From Bacteroidales bacterium (GTDB lineage Bacteria; Bacteroidota; Bacteroidia; Bacteroidales; UBA932), in assembly GCA_024695285.1 (NCBI GenBank), contig JAILIM010000003.1, forward strand, positions 1 to 60,301: a DNA stretch of 60,301 nt. The letters are read 5' to 3'. Shown here in pieces: positions 1 through 9,569 of the stretch (the stretch's first letter is position 1; every line of letters starts with the position of its first letter). The position numbers and the translations under genes are program-made. The notes below the pieces were generated by a model. The model ran no database searches, was not told the origin of the DNA, and saw nothing but the letters and a program-made list of their open reading frames with translations.

Positions 1-1424
1 GGCTTGACGTAGCCGCGCTCCTTGATGGCGAAGCGGTCTGCGACGGCACCGGTCATCTTGCGTATCGTGCTGGGCATGGTGTCGCCCTTGCCGAGCAGCG
101 AGGAGCGGATGAACTTGGGGAAGCAGTCGTAAATGGCGGGATTCTGGATGCCGGATTCCTCCACCCAGGCATCGGTCATATAAAGCACGTTGTCGCGCTT
201 TGACTGCCATTCTATGATTTCGGGGGTGGAGTATGGTCCCATGATGGCGCGGCCCTTGAAGCCGGACATTTCGGCCAGCTCCAGGTACGTGGTGAAGCAG
301 GACTTCTTCCATTCCTTCGCAATCTGGGCGACGTTCTTGCCTTCGTACTGTTTCAGCCCGGGGCCGAGGTAGGCTATGACGATATCTTTCCATCCGAAGC
401 CCAGCATCTTGAGTATCATGTTGTTGCACACGGTGGCGAGGCGAAGCCTGTTCTTGGGCTTGCGGCGCTCCTCCGGCGACAGGCTCTGGAACCAGCTGGG
501 CAGGAACACGGTCATGGTGGAAACTCCCACTGTCTCGTTGTAGATATCGAACCAGACATCGGAGCCTTCCTTGCGAAGGTCATCCAGGATGCGGTGCAGT
601 TCGTCCTTGGTCTTGAACGTGCCGGTGCCCACGAAAATGGCGTGGGAGTACTGGAGTTTGAGGCGGGTGCCTTTGGTGATTTCGACCAGTTCGTCGAGCG
701 CGCGGAGGTTGTGGGCCCTGCCGAACAGGGGATAGTCCATCGTGATTGCCGAAAGGGCCCTTGCGTGGACTGTCAGCGGGCGGTCGTATTTCTCCGCCAG
801 ACGGGCCACTTCGCCGGTCTCGGCCACGCTGGTGTATCGGCCGGGCTCGTACATCATTCCGAGGGAGAGGCCGCAGGCGCCTTCTTTCAGGCCCTGCTCC
901 ATGATGCCGAGCATGCGCTCTTTCTCCTCCGGCGTGAGTTCGCGGCCATCCCAGCCGGCCATGCTGGAACGGGCCGAGCAATGGCCAACAAGGACGGCGA
1001 TGTTGCAGGGATTGTTGCGGTCGATTGCGTCGAAGAAAGACCTGACCGTGGGGTATACGCCTGTGGTGCCGTCGCCGTATTTGAAAAGTCCTCCGCCGAT
1101 CTTGTCGACGTAGGGCGTATCCGGCTCGAAGCCCACCGCCGACAGGCCGCAGTTGCCCGTCACGAAGGATGTGATGCCCTGGCGGATGAAGGGCTCAAAG
1201 TACTTGAACGTATCCTTCTTTATGCAGAACCAGTCATTATGTGAATGGGCGTCGAAGAAGCCTGAAGATACGCTGAGGCCATTCAGGTCGATGACCCTGT
1301 CGGCGCTTTCAGTTATTGAAGGGGCGACGGCGGCGATGCGCTCGTCTTCGACCAGGATGTCCCCGGCAAACGCTTCGCTGCCGGTCCCGTCGTAAATCTT
1401 TCCGTTCTTTAAAAGGATACGCAT
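1..1424 (-). CDS. N-acyl-D-amino-acid deacylase-type amidohydrolase (partial, C-terminus off the window)
   Basis: The minus-strand frame opens at ATG 1424 (MRILLKNGKIYDGTGSEAFA) and stays open for 474 codons to the window edge. The N-terminal 'KNG.I.DGTG' strand and the metal-binding motif FFDAHSHNDW near residue 57 are typical of the amidohydrolase superfamily. The layout fits D-aminoacylase and dihydroorotase-like enzymes, which hydrolyse N-acyl-D-amino acids or related amides in the cytosol. Later blocks (GNCGLSAVG, GACGLSLGMMYEPGRYTS, LTVHARA, LQYSHAIF) match the D-aminoacylase pattern of metal and substrate loops. The substrate cannot be fixed from sequence. The family is usually about 500-550 residues, so roughly 50-80 residues are missing at the window edge. 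It is divergent from the small ORF and lipoprotein that follow. Confidence 0.85.
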   Translation of the reverse strand, partial: MRILLKNGKIYDGTGSEAFAGDILVEDERIAAVAPSITESADRVIDLNGLSVSSGFFDAHSHNDWFCIKKDTFKYFEPFIRQGITSFVTGNCGLSAVGFEPDTPYVDKIGGGLFKYGDGTTGVYPTVRSFFDAIDRNNPCNIAVLVGHCSARSSMAGWDGRELTPEEKERMLGIMEQGLKEGACGLSLGMMYEPGRYTSVAETGEVARLAEKYDRPLTVHARALSAITMDYPLFGRAHNLRALDELVEITKGTRLKLQYSHAIFVGTGTFKTKDELHRILDDLRKEGSDVWFDIYNETVGVSTMTVFLPSWFQSLSPEERRKPKNRLRLATVCNNMILKMLGFGWKDIVIAYLGPGLKQYEGKNVAQIAKEWKKSCFTTYLELAEMSGFKGRAIMGPYSTPEIIEWQSKRDNVLYMTDAWVEESGIQNPAIYDCFPKFIRSSLLGKGDTMPSTIRKMTGAVADRFAIKERGYVK

Positions 1425-1569
1425 GGTGCTGATAAATAGTGTTTCACAAAGGTCGAAAAAAAAGTGGAGATACACAAGAACTCCATCTTCTTTAAAGCCT
1501 TCCGGATTTGCGGGATTGCCCGGAAGCAACCAGTCTTTCTCAGGTATATGATTACCGAGAAAAAAACCA
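1425..1569. other. intergenic region with a weak hairpin
   Basis: No gene is seen here. A 7-bp stem (1499-1505 with 1520-1526, CTTCCGG/CCGGAAG, 14-base loop) sits between two divergent transcription units. It has no T-tract, so it is not called a terminator. Confidence 0.4.
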
Positions 1570-1577
1570 TATATTTG
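1570..1577 (+). promoter_or_regulatory. Bacteroidota-type -7 promoter element
   Basis: TATATTTG matches the TAnnTTTG consensus used by the Bacteroidota primary sigma factor. It lies 40 bases before the small ORF at 1617 and probably drives that ORF and the lipoprotein at 1750. Confidence 0.6.
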
Positions 1578-1616
1578 TAGCTTGTGTATTATTTCCGACG
1601 ATTATCACAACAATAT

Positions 1617-1736
1617 ATGGAAAAAAAGTATCTCAAGCCATGTGCCGAGGTGGAGGAATTGCTTCCCTGCCTTTTGATTTGCGACAGCCTGACCGAAGGC
1701 GAGTTGACTAACGTTATCGATGAACCGTTGATTTAA
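1617..1736 (+). CDS. small 39-residue protein preceding a lipoprotein gene
   Basis: An ATG at 1617 starts a 39-codon frame (MEKKYLKPCAEVEELLPCLL...) ending with TAA at 1734-1736. The product is acidic, has three cysteines and begins Y-x-K-P. That opening resembles the short 'K.Y.KP...V' proteins commonly encoded just upstream of surface lipoproteins in Bacteroidales; the resemblance is from memory, not a search. Its stop codon abuts the AGGAGG ribosome binding site of the lipoprotein at 1750, so translational coupling is plausible. A promoter-like TATATTTG lies 40 bases upstream. No function is assigned. Confidence 0.55.
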   Translation: MEKKYLKPCAEVEELLPCLLICDSLTEGELTNVIDEPLI

Positions 1737-1749
1737 AGGAGGAAAGGTT

Positions 1750-3699
1750 ATGAAAAAACAAGTACTTGCAGCGCTTGCGCTGATGTCGGTTGCGGCCGCC
1801 TCCTGCAAAATGGACGTTGAAACCGTACCCGCTGCTACGGAGTTCGGTGAAGAATTTATCATTTCCGCCGACTGTGGCACCCCCGAAACCCGCATGGAAC
1901 GCGATGGCTCGGGTAATATGTACTGGAATCCCGGCGACGAAATCGGAGTGTTCCTCGTGCAGGACGGCAGCCTGATCGACAGGAACGAACGCTTTGCGGC
2001 GACGCTTGAAGCCCCCGCCTGCTCGACCCGGTTCAGGGCGGTGGTGCCCGACGGCCAGGATCAGTCCACTTACGTAGCATACCTGAAAGAACTCTGGGGT
2101 TACGATGGAGTTGACCGCATTGCCATTTATCCTTACGTTTCCGGCAGGAACGGAGGTTACCAGTCCACTTTCCAGCCGCCAAGCAGCTATATCAACAGGT
2201 TTACCACCAATCTCCCGTTCCCCAATGTCCAGCAGGGCATTCCGGGAACCTTCGACCCTTCCTGCTGGGTGGCGATGGCCTGGTCGCAGGATGACCACTT
2301 TTCCTTCAAATATCCATTCGGAGGCATCAAGTTCTCGGTGGTCAGCGAGAATGTTTCCAAGGTTACCGTCACCTGCGGCGCAAAATATAAAAACGACAAT
2401 TTCGGCGGCGTAAAGGTGGATGTCAGCGTGTATCCCGATGGCAGATGCATGACAACTGCGATGGACGCCCCTCTCCATCAGAGTTTGGAACTGATTCCGC
2501 AGGGCGGCACTTTCATTCCGGGACAGGCATATTATTTCGTGATTCCTTCTACATCCTTGATGGGAGGCATCGACTTAAAATTCGAAAAGGCTGACGGATC
2601 CGCCGCCAAACGTTCCATTGTTCCTTCCGACGGCATTAAGTTCAATCCGGGAGTGTTCAAGACCCTGATGGAGGCCGACAGCGGCTGCGAATGGAAAGTT
2701 CCTGCACCTGATGTGACTCCGACCAGCATCGATCTTCCGAAGTACGGAGGCGAGGCTAAATTCGACGTGAAATGCGGCAAGGAATATACTGTCACATGCG
2801 GCCAGGACTGGCTGGTTGATATGGGCGGAGCCGGCGATCCGGTTTCCGACAAGTGCACCCACACCTTCGTGGTCAAACGCAATTATGGCGCCGCCAGGAC
2901 CGCAACCATCAACGTCACCAGCGAGGGTGGAACGGTTCCCGTTACGGTCACTCAGGCCGCTGGCGAGCCGCTTGCGGACTATCCGTCCATCGTGCGGCAC
3001 CACCTGGTTCTCGCCAACATGTCCACCGACTGCAATTCCGGAGCGTGGCCGGTCGAACTTGCCGAAAACAAGGCGGAGTACGGCGACCTGTTCGAATATG
3101 TATGCCTCTTCTATGACTCAACCAATGGGTGGAACGAGTGCCATACAGAACACACGCAGTACAAGAATAAAAACCCCGACTATTATTATTACTTCGATGG
3201 CAGACGACAGGTGAAGAGCCGGATGGAGACTATGGTTCCTGTGTTTGCAGCCGAATCGGATGACGTTTATCCGACGCTGACTTCCATAGGCCTGTCTTCC
3301 AGCGTCGAAGGCAAGACCCTTTCCGTGGACCTGTCCGTCTATGCCTATATCGCCCAGCCTTACAAGATTGCGGTATATGTTACGGAAAATGCCAGGAATG
3401 TAACGGGCATTAATGTCTGGGAGAATACCTACAAGAACGTAGCCCATTATAAGATAAACGAAGACAGTGGCACCATTGCCGGAAAAACGTATCAGCTGTC
3501 GAAGGGCTTGAACGAAATCCACCTGTCGCGGGAGCTTCCTGTGGAGGTGAACGGTACCAGTTACTCCATCCTGGCTTACATCCAGGCCCCGTATGATGAG
3601 CAGCCCGTTATCCGCGACGGGGACTTCTACGGCTACTATTACGTGGACAACTGCCGCCTCGTTCCCGTCGGCGCCACAGTCACCCCCGAGGTGCAGTAG
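1750..3699 (+). CDS. BACON-domain surface lipoprotein
   Basis: A 649-residue protein with a lipoprotein signal peptide (MKKQVLAALALMSVAAASCK), whose Cys19 is the predicted lipidation site. It is preceded by a strong ribosome binding site (AGGAGG, 1737-1744). Residues about 20-300 form a beta-rich region with a 'YWNPGDEIGVF' motif like that of fimbrillin-like lipoproteins. Residues about 317-407 are a BACON domain: it runs from PTSIDLPKYGGEAKFDV through QDWL to the closing strand TVPVTVTQAAGE. A further beta-rich C-terminal region follows. BACON domains in Bacteroidales are thought to act in carbohydrate or mucin binding and as spacers on the cell surface. No SusC/SusD pair or glycoside hydrolase adjoins it, so its ligand is unknown. 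It probably shares a transcript with the 39-residue ORF. Confidence 0.85.
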   Translation: MKKQVLAALALMSVAAASCKMDVETVPAATEFGEEFIISADCGTPETRMERDGSGNMYWNPGDEIGVFLVQDGSLIDRNERFAATLEAPACSTRFRAVVPDGQDQSTYVAYLKELWGYDGVDRIAIYPYVSGRNGGYQSTFQPPSSYINRFTTNLPFPNVQQGIPGTFDPSCWVAMAWSQDDHFSFKYPFGGIKFSVVSENVSKVTVTCGAKYKNDNFGGVKVDVSVYPDGRCMTTAMDAPLHQSLELIPQGGTFIPGQAYYFVIPSTSLMGGIDLKFEKADGSAAKRSIVPSDGIKFNPGVFKTLMEADSGCEWKVPAPDVTPTSIDLPKYGGEAKFDVKCGKEYTVTCGQDWLVDMGGAGDPVSDKCTHTFVVKRNYGAARTATINVTSEGGTVPVTVTQAAGEPLADYPSIVRHHLVLANMSTDCNSGAWPVELAENKAEYGDLFEYVCLFYDSTNGWNECHTEHTQYKNKNPDYYYYFDGRRQVKSRMETMVPVFAAESDDVYPTLTSIGLSSSVEGKTLSVDLSVYAYIAQPYKIAVYVTENARNVTGINVWENTYKNVAHYKINEDSGTIAGKTYQLSKGLNEIHLSRELPVEVNGTSYSILAYIQAPYDEQPVIRDGDFYGYYYVDNCRLVPVGATVTPEVQ

Positions 3700-3722
3700 C
3701 GCGCGGTATTGAGCGTAAAGCA

Positions 3723-3759
3723 AAGCGCCGGCCCTGGTCAATAACCTGAGCCGGCGCTT
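3723..3759. terminator. hairpin between convergent lipoprotein genes
   Basis: A perfect 10-bp stem (AAGCGCCGGC with GCCGGCGCTT, 17-base loop) lies between the stops at 3699 and 3777. It probably serves as a bidirectional terminator, although the T-tract is weak. Confidence 0.65.
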
Positions 3760-3776
3760 AGCATTAATGCCTGTCT

Positions 3777-6700
3777 TTACATTGCGAAGTTTTCAAGCAT
3801 GTTGAACTGCTCGAAGTCGGATTCGGCGTTCTTGTTGTAGGAACCGCTTTCCATCCAGGGGCCGAGCTCTGAGTATATCTTGTTGGCGATGAAACTCATT
3901 GCCGCTACGCCCGGATGGCAGCCGCTGCTTCCGTTGTAGTCATGCTTGGGCATGTATGTCTGGTCGTTGAAACCATTAACCTGCAGCAGGTCAACGCACT
4001 TGGCGCCGTAATGCGAGGCAATCATGAGTATGCTCTGCTCCACGCCTTCGGAAAGATAGTCACCAATGATACAGACAATCTTGACACCGGGATACCGTTC
4101 AATCCAAAGTTTCAGGAGCTTGATGTAAGCGGTGCAGAAAGTGGTGTCGTCGAGAGCCTCGATTTCTTCGCGGGTCGTAGCTGCGTCGGCCGTCTGGAAC
4201 ATACTTTCCATATCAGCTTCTGACGGAGCTGCAGCAGCCTTGCAGAAAGCGGAGCCGGGATAGAGACGGTTGTCGTTGTGGGCCCAGTCGTTGGTGCCGC
4301 CGTGGATCAGGATCACATCCGGTTCACCTATACCGCCCTGCCGCAGGTAGCGCTGGGTGTAGCACTGAGTGTACCAGTGGTTGGAGTTCTTGTCGGTATT
4401 GGTGCTGCGTGCCACTGCGGAACCTGAATAAGACATGTTGAGGTCCAGGCGGGCATTCTTCATGTAGTCGTAAATCACCTGGTACCAATAAGTCTGGGAA
4501 ACGTTCCGCACGCATTCACAATAACTGTGGGTCGTGGTCTGGCAGGGATAATGGTAGGCGTACGAGGCCGGGATGTAGCCGGAGAAGGTGGATATGGAGT
4601 CGCCGCATACGCTCACCCTCTTGGTCTCTGTATCCCTCTCATGCGGGTCAGGTAGCACGCTGGCAGGAACGGGGTATCCGTAATCCCCTGCTATCCAGGA
4701 CTCGGCAGTGATGCCGGCCGCAGTGCACTTTGAGGTGTTGGCGTTCAGGCTCGCGAGCAGGGTGCCGTCTGTCATCTGCTGCACGCTCATGCCGGTCTCA
4801 AGGCTCGTCGAAGCGGGGGCGCCGGCTCCTGAACGGGTGTCGGAGTCACGGTAGCATGCAGCGCCGTAAACCAGTGCGGTGTTGGTCTTTCCGTACAAGG
4901 CGCCCCAGTTCACGAACACGGTCCCGAATGCATCGATGCTCTGGTAGGAGACGAGTATCTCCGGCTTCGTGATCGAGGTGTAGCAGTTGGACATGGTGGT
5001 GGTGGCGCTTCCGTTGCTGAAGCCCAGCAGTCCTGCGGCACCGCCGATAGTCTTGTAGGTGTATGTGGCGGGCTCGGTGAGGCGTTTCTCGCGGTTGTTG
5101 GACGTCTTGATCAGTCCCGGACGGGCCACGTTGTTCTCAAATATGACGCTGCCGCTGGTGTTCTGGTTCCATCCGGCAATTCCTCCGACAAGCGAGTAGT
5201 AGTTGGAGTTGATGCCAGTGGCGTAGAGGTCGCCGTCCAGATACGCGCAGTTGGTCACCGTAAGTGTGCCGGAAACTTTCTGGCAGGTGTATCCGACGAT
5301 ACCGCCCACATCGTACTGGCCTTGTACGTTGGCGTATACGGTACAGCGGTCGACGGAGGCTTTACCGCCGCTGATCGTCTGCATATGTCCAACGATACCG
5401 CCGACGTCGTACTGGGTGCTGCTTACGTATGAATGGCTTCCTACCACGCAGTTCTTGATCAGGCCGTTTTCAAACCAGCCAGCAATACCGCCGGTGAACC
5501 ATCCGAGGCAGCCGACGAAGCCCTCGGCGCTGCATCCTTCAATCACGGAATCGCCGATGACCGCGCCTGTAATGAGGCCGGCGCAGTGGTAGCAGCAATA
5601 GACCTCGCAGCCGATGACGGTGGTACAGTCTTTAATGTGGGTATCCTTTGAGAAGCCGCAAATGCCGCCAGTGCCTTTACCCAAAGAGGCAAGGACTCCG
5701 CTGTACGTGCAACCTTCGAAGGTGCAGCCGTCGGAAAGGCCCACAAATCCGCCGGTCACGCCGAAGTTGTTGGCGTCCGCCGTGACGCTGCTCCTGCCGG
5801 TCCAGGAAACCTTTGCCGTACATTGCAGCTTTCCGTCGAATGAACAGTTGGTGAACGTGGAATTCTTGGCGCTTCCGGCCAGTCCTCCGAGGAACTGGTC
5901 GGTGCTTGTGATGTTGAATCCGGTCAGCTCGATGTCTTCGAAAGTGCAGTTTTCCACCTTGCTGAACAGACCGTACTCACCCTGGCTGACGGCGTCTTTG
6001 ACAAAGCCGCTCAACTTATGCCCGTTGCCATAAAGGGTGGCGCCGTCCAGGGCGGCCGGGGTCCAGTCGGAGCCGATGGCTATATCGGCACCCAGCGTGC
6101 CGGAAGCATTGCCCTTTGCGGCCCAGGCCTTGAGCTGGGCATAGTCGAGTATGGTTGTCGACCAGTTGAAGTCGCCGAGTATGATGTTGGCAAGGGCTCC
6201 GTTACGCTGGACGGTATTCTCGGATGTGGTTGTCCTCATTCCGTTGGTGCCGTCGGAGGTGACAGCGCTGATCTTGAATCCTGAGGCCAGCTTCCCGGGA
6301 AGAACCGGAATATAGTAATCGCCCTGGGCAAAAACAGTCCCGTAAGGCTTAAGCGATATCCTCGACCCGGCTTCGCTGACTTCCTTGACAACGCCTGTCG
6401 AGGGGTCCACCACGGCCTTTCCAGAGATTGCCTCGCCACTGCCTGCAACCAGGACGATTTCGGTGACATCATCCCGGTCCACGCTGACTTTGAGCAGTCC
6501 GACAACGTTTTTAAACTGCATGGTAGCGCCCCTGGCGGCAGAAGCCACGGCAACAAGGGCTGCAGGATCCGCGCAGGCATTCTGCGGCAGAGTCTGCTCG
6601 GATGGGACGCTGATGCTTAACAAGCTGCCGGAAGTATTATCCGCAGCCGAGTATGGATACACTGCAAGCAGTTCTGTGGCAGTGTCGGAGATGCTGCCGC

Positions 6701-6956
6701 TGAGCGAAGCAGAACTTCCCTCGCAACTGCTGACGCTGAAGTCACGTTTGCCGGTGCCGTCAAATATTGCCACATGGTCGGTGGTTTCCCATTTGACAGA
6801 GGGGAAATCAAGCTGGGCCTTTGCAATCTGCTCGTTCCCGACACTAATCGTGATGGGTACAAGTTTGCCTTCTGAAGGATTTTCTTCCGGGGTTACTTTC
6901 TCGGTGCAGGCAACTGCTGCCAGCAAAAGTGAGCTATATAACAGAATCTTTTTCAT
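3777..6956 (-). CDS. GLUG-repeat lipoprotein with C-terminal SGNH/GDSL esterase domain
   Basis: About 1060 residues. The signal peptide MKKILLYSSLLLAAVAC gives a lipoprotein; an alternative start six bases upstream at 6962 overlaps the stop of the preceding gene. Residues about 30-260 form a fimbrillin-like beta-rich region shared with the upstream paralogue ('FPSVKWETTDHVAIFDG'). Residues about 290-720 contain many GLUG-type repeats (GGIAGW, GGIVGH, GGIVGY), expected to fold as a beta-solenoid. From about residue 775 there is an SGNH hydrolase: block I is CGDSIST with the nucleophile Ser near 785, block III is HGGTNDW near 885, and the block V His is in GCHPGVAAM near 1013. The esterase presumably acts on acylated glycans at the cell surface; the substrate is unknown. 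It is probably co-transcribed with the gene at 6959. Confidence 0.85.
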   Translation of the reverse strand: MKKILLYSSLLLAAVACTEKVTPEENPSEGKLVPITISVGNEQIAKAQLDFPSVKWETTDHVAIFDGTGKRDFSVSSCEGSSASLSGSISDTATELLAVYPYSAADNTSGSLLSISVPSEQTLPQNACADPAALVAVASAARGATMQFKNVVGLLKVSVDRDDVTEIVLVAGSGEAISGKAVVDPSTGVVKEVSEAGSRISLKPYGTVFAQGDYYIPVLPGKLASGFKISAVTSDGTNGMRTTTSENTVQRNGALANIILGDFNWSTTILDYAQLKAWAAKGNASGTLGADIAIGSDWTPAALDGATLYGNGHKLSGFVKDAVSQGEYGLFSKVENCTFEDIELTGFNITSTDQFLGGLAGSAKNSTFTNCSFDGKLQCTAKVSWTGRSSVTADANNFGVTGGFVGLSDGCTFEGCTYSGVLASLGKGTGGICGFSKDTHIKDCTTVIGCEVYCCYHCAGLITGAVIGDSVIEGCSAEGFVGCLGWFTGGIAGWFENGLIKNCVVGSHSYVSSTQYDVGGIVGHMQTISGGKASVDRCTVYANVQGQYDVGGIVGYTCQKVSGTLTVTNCAYLDGDLYATGINSNYYSLVGGIAGWNQNTSGSVIFENNVARPGLIKTSNNREKRLTEPATYTYKTIGGAAGLLGFSNGSATTTMSNCYTSITKPEILVSYQSIDAFGTVFVNWGALYGKTNTALVYGAACYRDSDTRSGAGAPASTSLETGMSVQQMTDGTLLASLNANTSKCTAAGITAESWIAGDYGYPVPASVLPDPHERDTETKRVSVCGDSISTFSGYIPASYAYHYPCQTTTHSYCECVRNVSQTYWYQVIYDYMKNARLDLNMSYSGSAVARSTNTDKNSNHWYTQCYTQRYLRQGGIGEPDVILIHGGTNDWAHNDNRLYPGSAFCKAAAAPSEADMESMFQTADAATTREEIEALDDTTFCTAYIKLLKLWIERYPGVKIVCIIGDYLSEGVEQSILMIASHYGAKCVDLLQVNGFNDQTYMPKHDYNGSSGCHPGVAAMSFIANKIYSELGPWMESGSYNKNAESDFEQFNMLENFAM

Positions 6957-6958
6957 AA

Positions 6959-9565
6959 TCATTTGCTGTAGAAAGTTGAACCATTGTGCGTACCCGTGCT
7001 TGAAGAGCCTTGCACGTAGGAAGAGTAATTGGAAGAGTCAAGGGTGACGCCGCAAACCGAACCGCCGGCCCCGCAATTGCTTAACGTGGCCGAGTTGACG
7101 CCGGCTACCGAACCGGCATTGGTGGCGTTGCCGCAAGTGACGGCTCCGGAATTCTTGTCGGAAGATGCGACGAAGGAAGCGACTTCCGCGCGGCCGATGA
7201 CACCGCCCGCACAAGGGGAGGCGCTGTCGGACGTGTCTGCATTAACAGAACCTTCGTTGACGTTGCCGGAAGAGCTGATGCCGCTGCCGGTTATAAGATG
7301 GCCAACTATTCCGCCGGCATTGACTGCGGGCGTGGAATTGTTGACTGCGCTGACAGAGCCCTTGTTGGTGTTGTCTTTCACGCTTAAACTCAGGCATCCG
7401 AATCCGAGTATGCCGCCGACATTGGCGCCATTGGAGTGGGCTGAAGCAGAAGTGGGCTTGAAATCACCACCCAGCGATACAGGGGCCAGATTGGTACAAC
7501 CCTGAACGCTGTTGCCGCTGCCTTTTTCCTGGAAGGCACACACGCCGCCAACGGCAACCCAGCGGTTGTTTTCGACATTCACCGTGCAGCTTACGCTGGC
7601 ATTGTTGGTGGAATTCTTAAGGGTGCAGCCATTGTTGAGGGTTCCGCAAACGCCACCTGTGCGAACTGTCTGCTCAAAATACACGTCGACCTGACCGTTG
7701 TTGGTGCATCCGTCCATGACGGTGCCGTTGTAGATGGACGCCGCCACGCCTCCGAAACTGCTCCAGTTGGCATATGTGCCTCCCTGGCCCACCGTGAGTG
7801 AGCCTTCGTTGACGCAGCCCTCAACGGCACCGGCATCAATATCGGAGAACACTCCGCCGCCATGGGTGCTGTTGTTGAAGGTGTTCCAGGTGAAAGAAGC
7901 ATAGTTGGTACAGTCCTTTACCGTGAGGTTCTTGCCATATCCGACGATACCGCCCACGTAGAAGACGCCGGCGGAATATGTAGCGTTCAGCTTGATGTCG
8001 CCGTAGTTCTTGCAGTCCTTGACGAGCTTCGCGTAACTGGAGTTGGCCAGGATACCGCCGATACGGAAGGTGCCGGGATTGTTGTTGGTGATGGTGCCGT
8101 AGTTGACGCAGCCCTCGAAGGTGACTGCCTCGTCGCACTGGGCCGCGATACCGGCCATACCTCCCGGAGCTGTCGATCCGTCGCTGCTGGAGGCGACTCC
8201 GGTTTTGGGGGCGTTGTTGGTGACAGTTCCGTAATTGATGCAGTTCTTCACCGTGCCGGTGGAGGCTATGTTGCCGCAGATTCCGGCGACGCGGGTTTTG
8301 CTTGTGGCGTCGGATGCGACTTCGACAGCAGCGAAATTGATAATGTTCTCAAGGTTGGTGGCGCCCATGGTCTTGGCTATTACGCCGGCGTAGTACCATG
8401 TGTAGTTGTTGCTGGACGCCGAATGTGTGAATCTGCTCACTCCGTCCCAGGTTGAGCCGTCCTTGGAACCTATAATCAGGTTCTTGATGCAGGCCTGACC
8501 GCCGTTCTTGGTATTGCGGATGAATCCGACGTATTCGGAAGTGGTGACCTGGAGATTGTATATCGCGTGTCCCTGACCGTCGAAGGTGCCCTCGAAGTCG
8601 GAGCGGGGTTTCCATTCTTTCCCGCTCATGTCGATGTCGGCGCCGAGTTTATATACATCGCCGGCGCTGAACACCGTATTGTTGTTCCAGTCAAGGAGTT
8701 CCTCAGCGGTGGTAATGGGCTTGGTGAACTCCCCTATGCCGGAGGTGACCTCACCGAGGTTGAAGCCGCCGGCACGTCCCAGGTTCATGCCGGAGGATGT
8801 GGCCTTGGTCAGCTTTACACCGCTCAGGTTCTGGAACTCCAGTGAGAAGCCATTGCTGAACTGTACGGGCAACACGGCGATGTAATAGTCTCCCGCGGGG
8901 AAGCTCTTTCCGCTGCCGGCCTCAAGCGAAATGCTGGCCTGGGGAGAGACGACGCTTTCGACCGCGCCGGTGCTTGCGTTGATAACCACCTTGCCCGCGA
9001 CAGCTTCTCCGTTGGCTCCGGTCAGGGTGACAGAGTGGATCTGGCCGTCGAATTCGCTGCCGATGGTGAACTTGAGCAAGCCGACGGCATTCATGAACCG
9101 GATATGGTTGCCGCTGTCGACTGTGCCAACGGCTACCGTTGCCCCGGATGCATTACAGCTGCCGGCAGACACGACCTGCACGGCCGGAACGGTTGCCGTG
9201 AAACTGCCGCCGTCGAAAGAGCTGAAAGCGGAAGCGGGGAAAATGGCGCTCAACGAGGTGGCACCATCCGCAACAGAGCCTTCGAAAGTCGCGGTCGTGC
9301 CCTGGTTGGTGCCGGCTTTGATTGTGAAGACACATTTCTCGTGTCCGTCCCAGATTGCGATCGCGTCGGAGTTTTGCCACTCTACCGAGGGGAAATTCCT
9401 GAGAGTGGCGCGCGTGGAAGGCGTTCCGGCGCTGATTTCCATGGCTACCTTCCCGGAAACAGGAAGAGGCGTGTCCTGCGGTGCGGCCTGTTCCTCTTTG
9501 TTGCACGAGACGGATAGTGCAACATAGAGAGCCGCAAAGGACAAAAATGACAATATATGTTTCAT
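6959..9565 (-). CDS. GLUG-repeat fimbrillin-like lipoprotein
   Basis: An 868-residue lipoprotein (signal peptide MKHILSFLSFAALYVALSVSC, lipobox LSVSC). The N-terminal part, residues about 30-275, is homologous by eye to that of the downstream paralogue: FPSVEWQNSDAIAIWDGHEK here against FPSVKWETTDHVAIFDGTGK there, and the shared 'GDYYI.VLP' strand. A linker leads to a DIDMSGKEWKP strand. Repeated GLUG-like units with Cys-Asn-Asn/Asn-Tyr-Gly patterns (CINYGTVTNN, CVNYGTITNN, CTNNGQVDV) then run to the C-terminus, consistent with a beta-solenoid stalk. There is no catalytic domain. Its TGA stop overlaps the ATGA of the alternative start of the next gene, which implies translational coupling. 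It probably acts as an adhesin or surface scaffold. Confidence 0.85.
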   Translation of the reverse strand: MKHILSFLSFAALYVALSVSCNKEEQAAPQDTPLPVSGKVAMEISAGTPSTRATLRNFPSVEWQNSDAIAIWDGHEKCVFTIKAGTNQGTTATFEGSVADGATSLSAIFPASAFSSFDGGSFTATVPAVQVVSAGSCNASGATVAVGTVDSGNHIRFMNAVGLLKFTIGSEFDGQIHSVTLTGANGEAVAGKVVINASTGAVESVVSPQASISLEAGSGKSFPAGDYYIAVLPVQFSNGFSLEFQNLSGVKLTKATSSGMNLGRAGGFNLGEVTSGIGEFTKPITTAEELLDWNNNTVFSAGDVYKLGADIDMSGKEWKPRSDFEGTFDGQGHAIYNLQVTTSEYVGFIRNTKNGGQACIKNLIIGSKDGSTWDGVSRFTHSASSNNYTWYYAGVIAKTMGATNLENIINFAAVEVASDATSKTRVAGICGNIASTGTVKNCINYGTVTNNAPKTGVASSSDGSTAPGGMAGIAAQCDEAVTFEGCVNYGTITNNNPGTFRIGGILANSSYAKLVKDCKNYGDIKLNATYSAGVFYVGGIVGYGKNLTVKDCTNYASFTWNTFNNSTHGGGVFSDIDAGAVEGCVNEGSLTVGQGGTYANWSSFGGVAASIYNGTVMDGCTNNGQVDVYFEQTVRTGGVCGTLNNGCTLKNSTNNASVSCTVNVENNRWVAVGGVCAFQEKGSGNSVQGCTNLAPVSLGGDFKPTSASAHSNGANVGGILGFGCLSLSVKDNTNKGSVSAVNNSTPAVNAGGIVGHLITGSGISSSGNVNEGSVNADTSDSASPCAGGVIGRAEVASFVASSDKNSGAVTCGNATNAGSVAGVNSATLSNCGAGGSVCGVTLDSSNYSSYVQGSSSTGTHNGSTFYSK

Positions 9566-9569
9566 ACTA

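Noticed and set aside
1508..1711. 67-codon plus-strand frame upstream of the BACON lipoprotein
   Set aside because: It overlaps the promoter and the better-supported 39-codon ORF in another frame.
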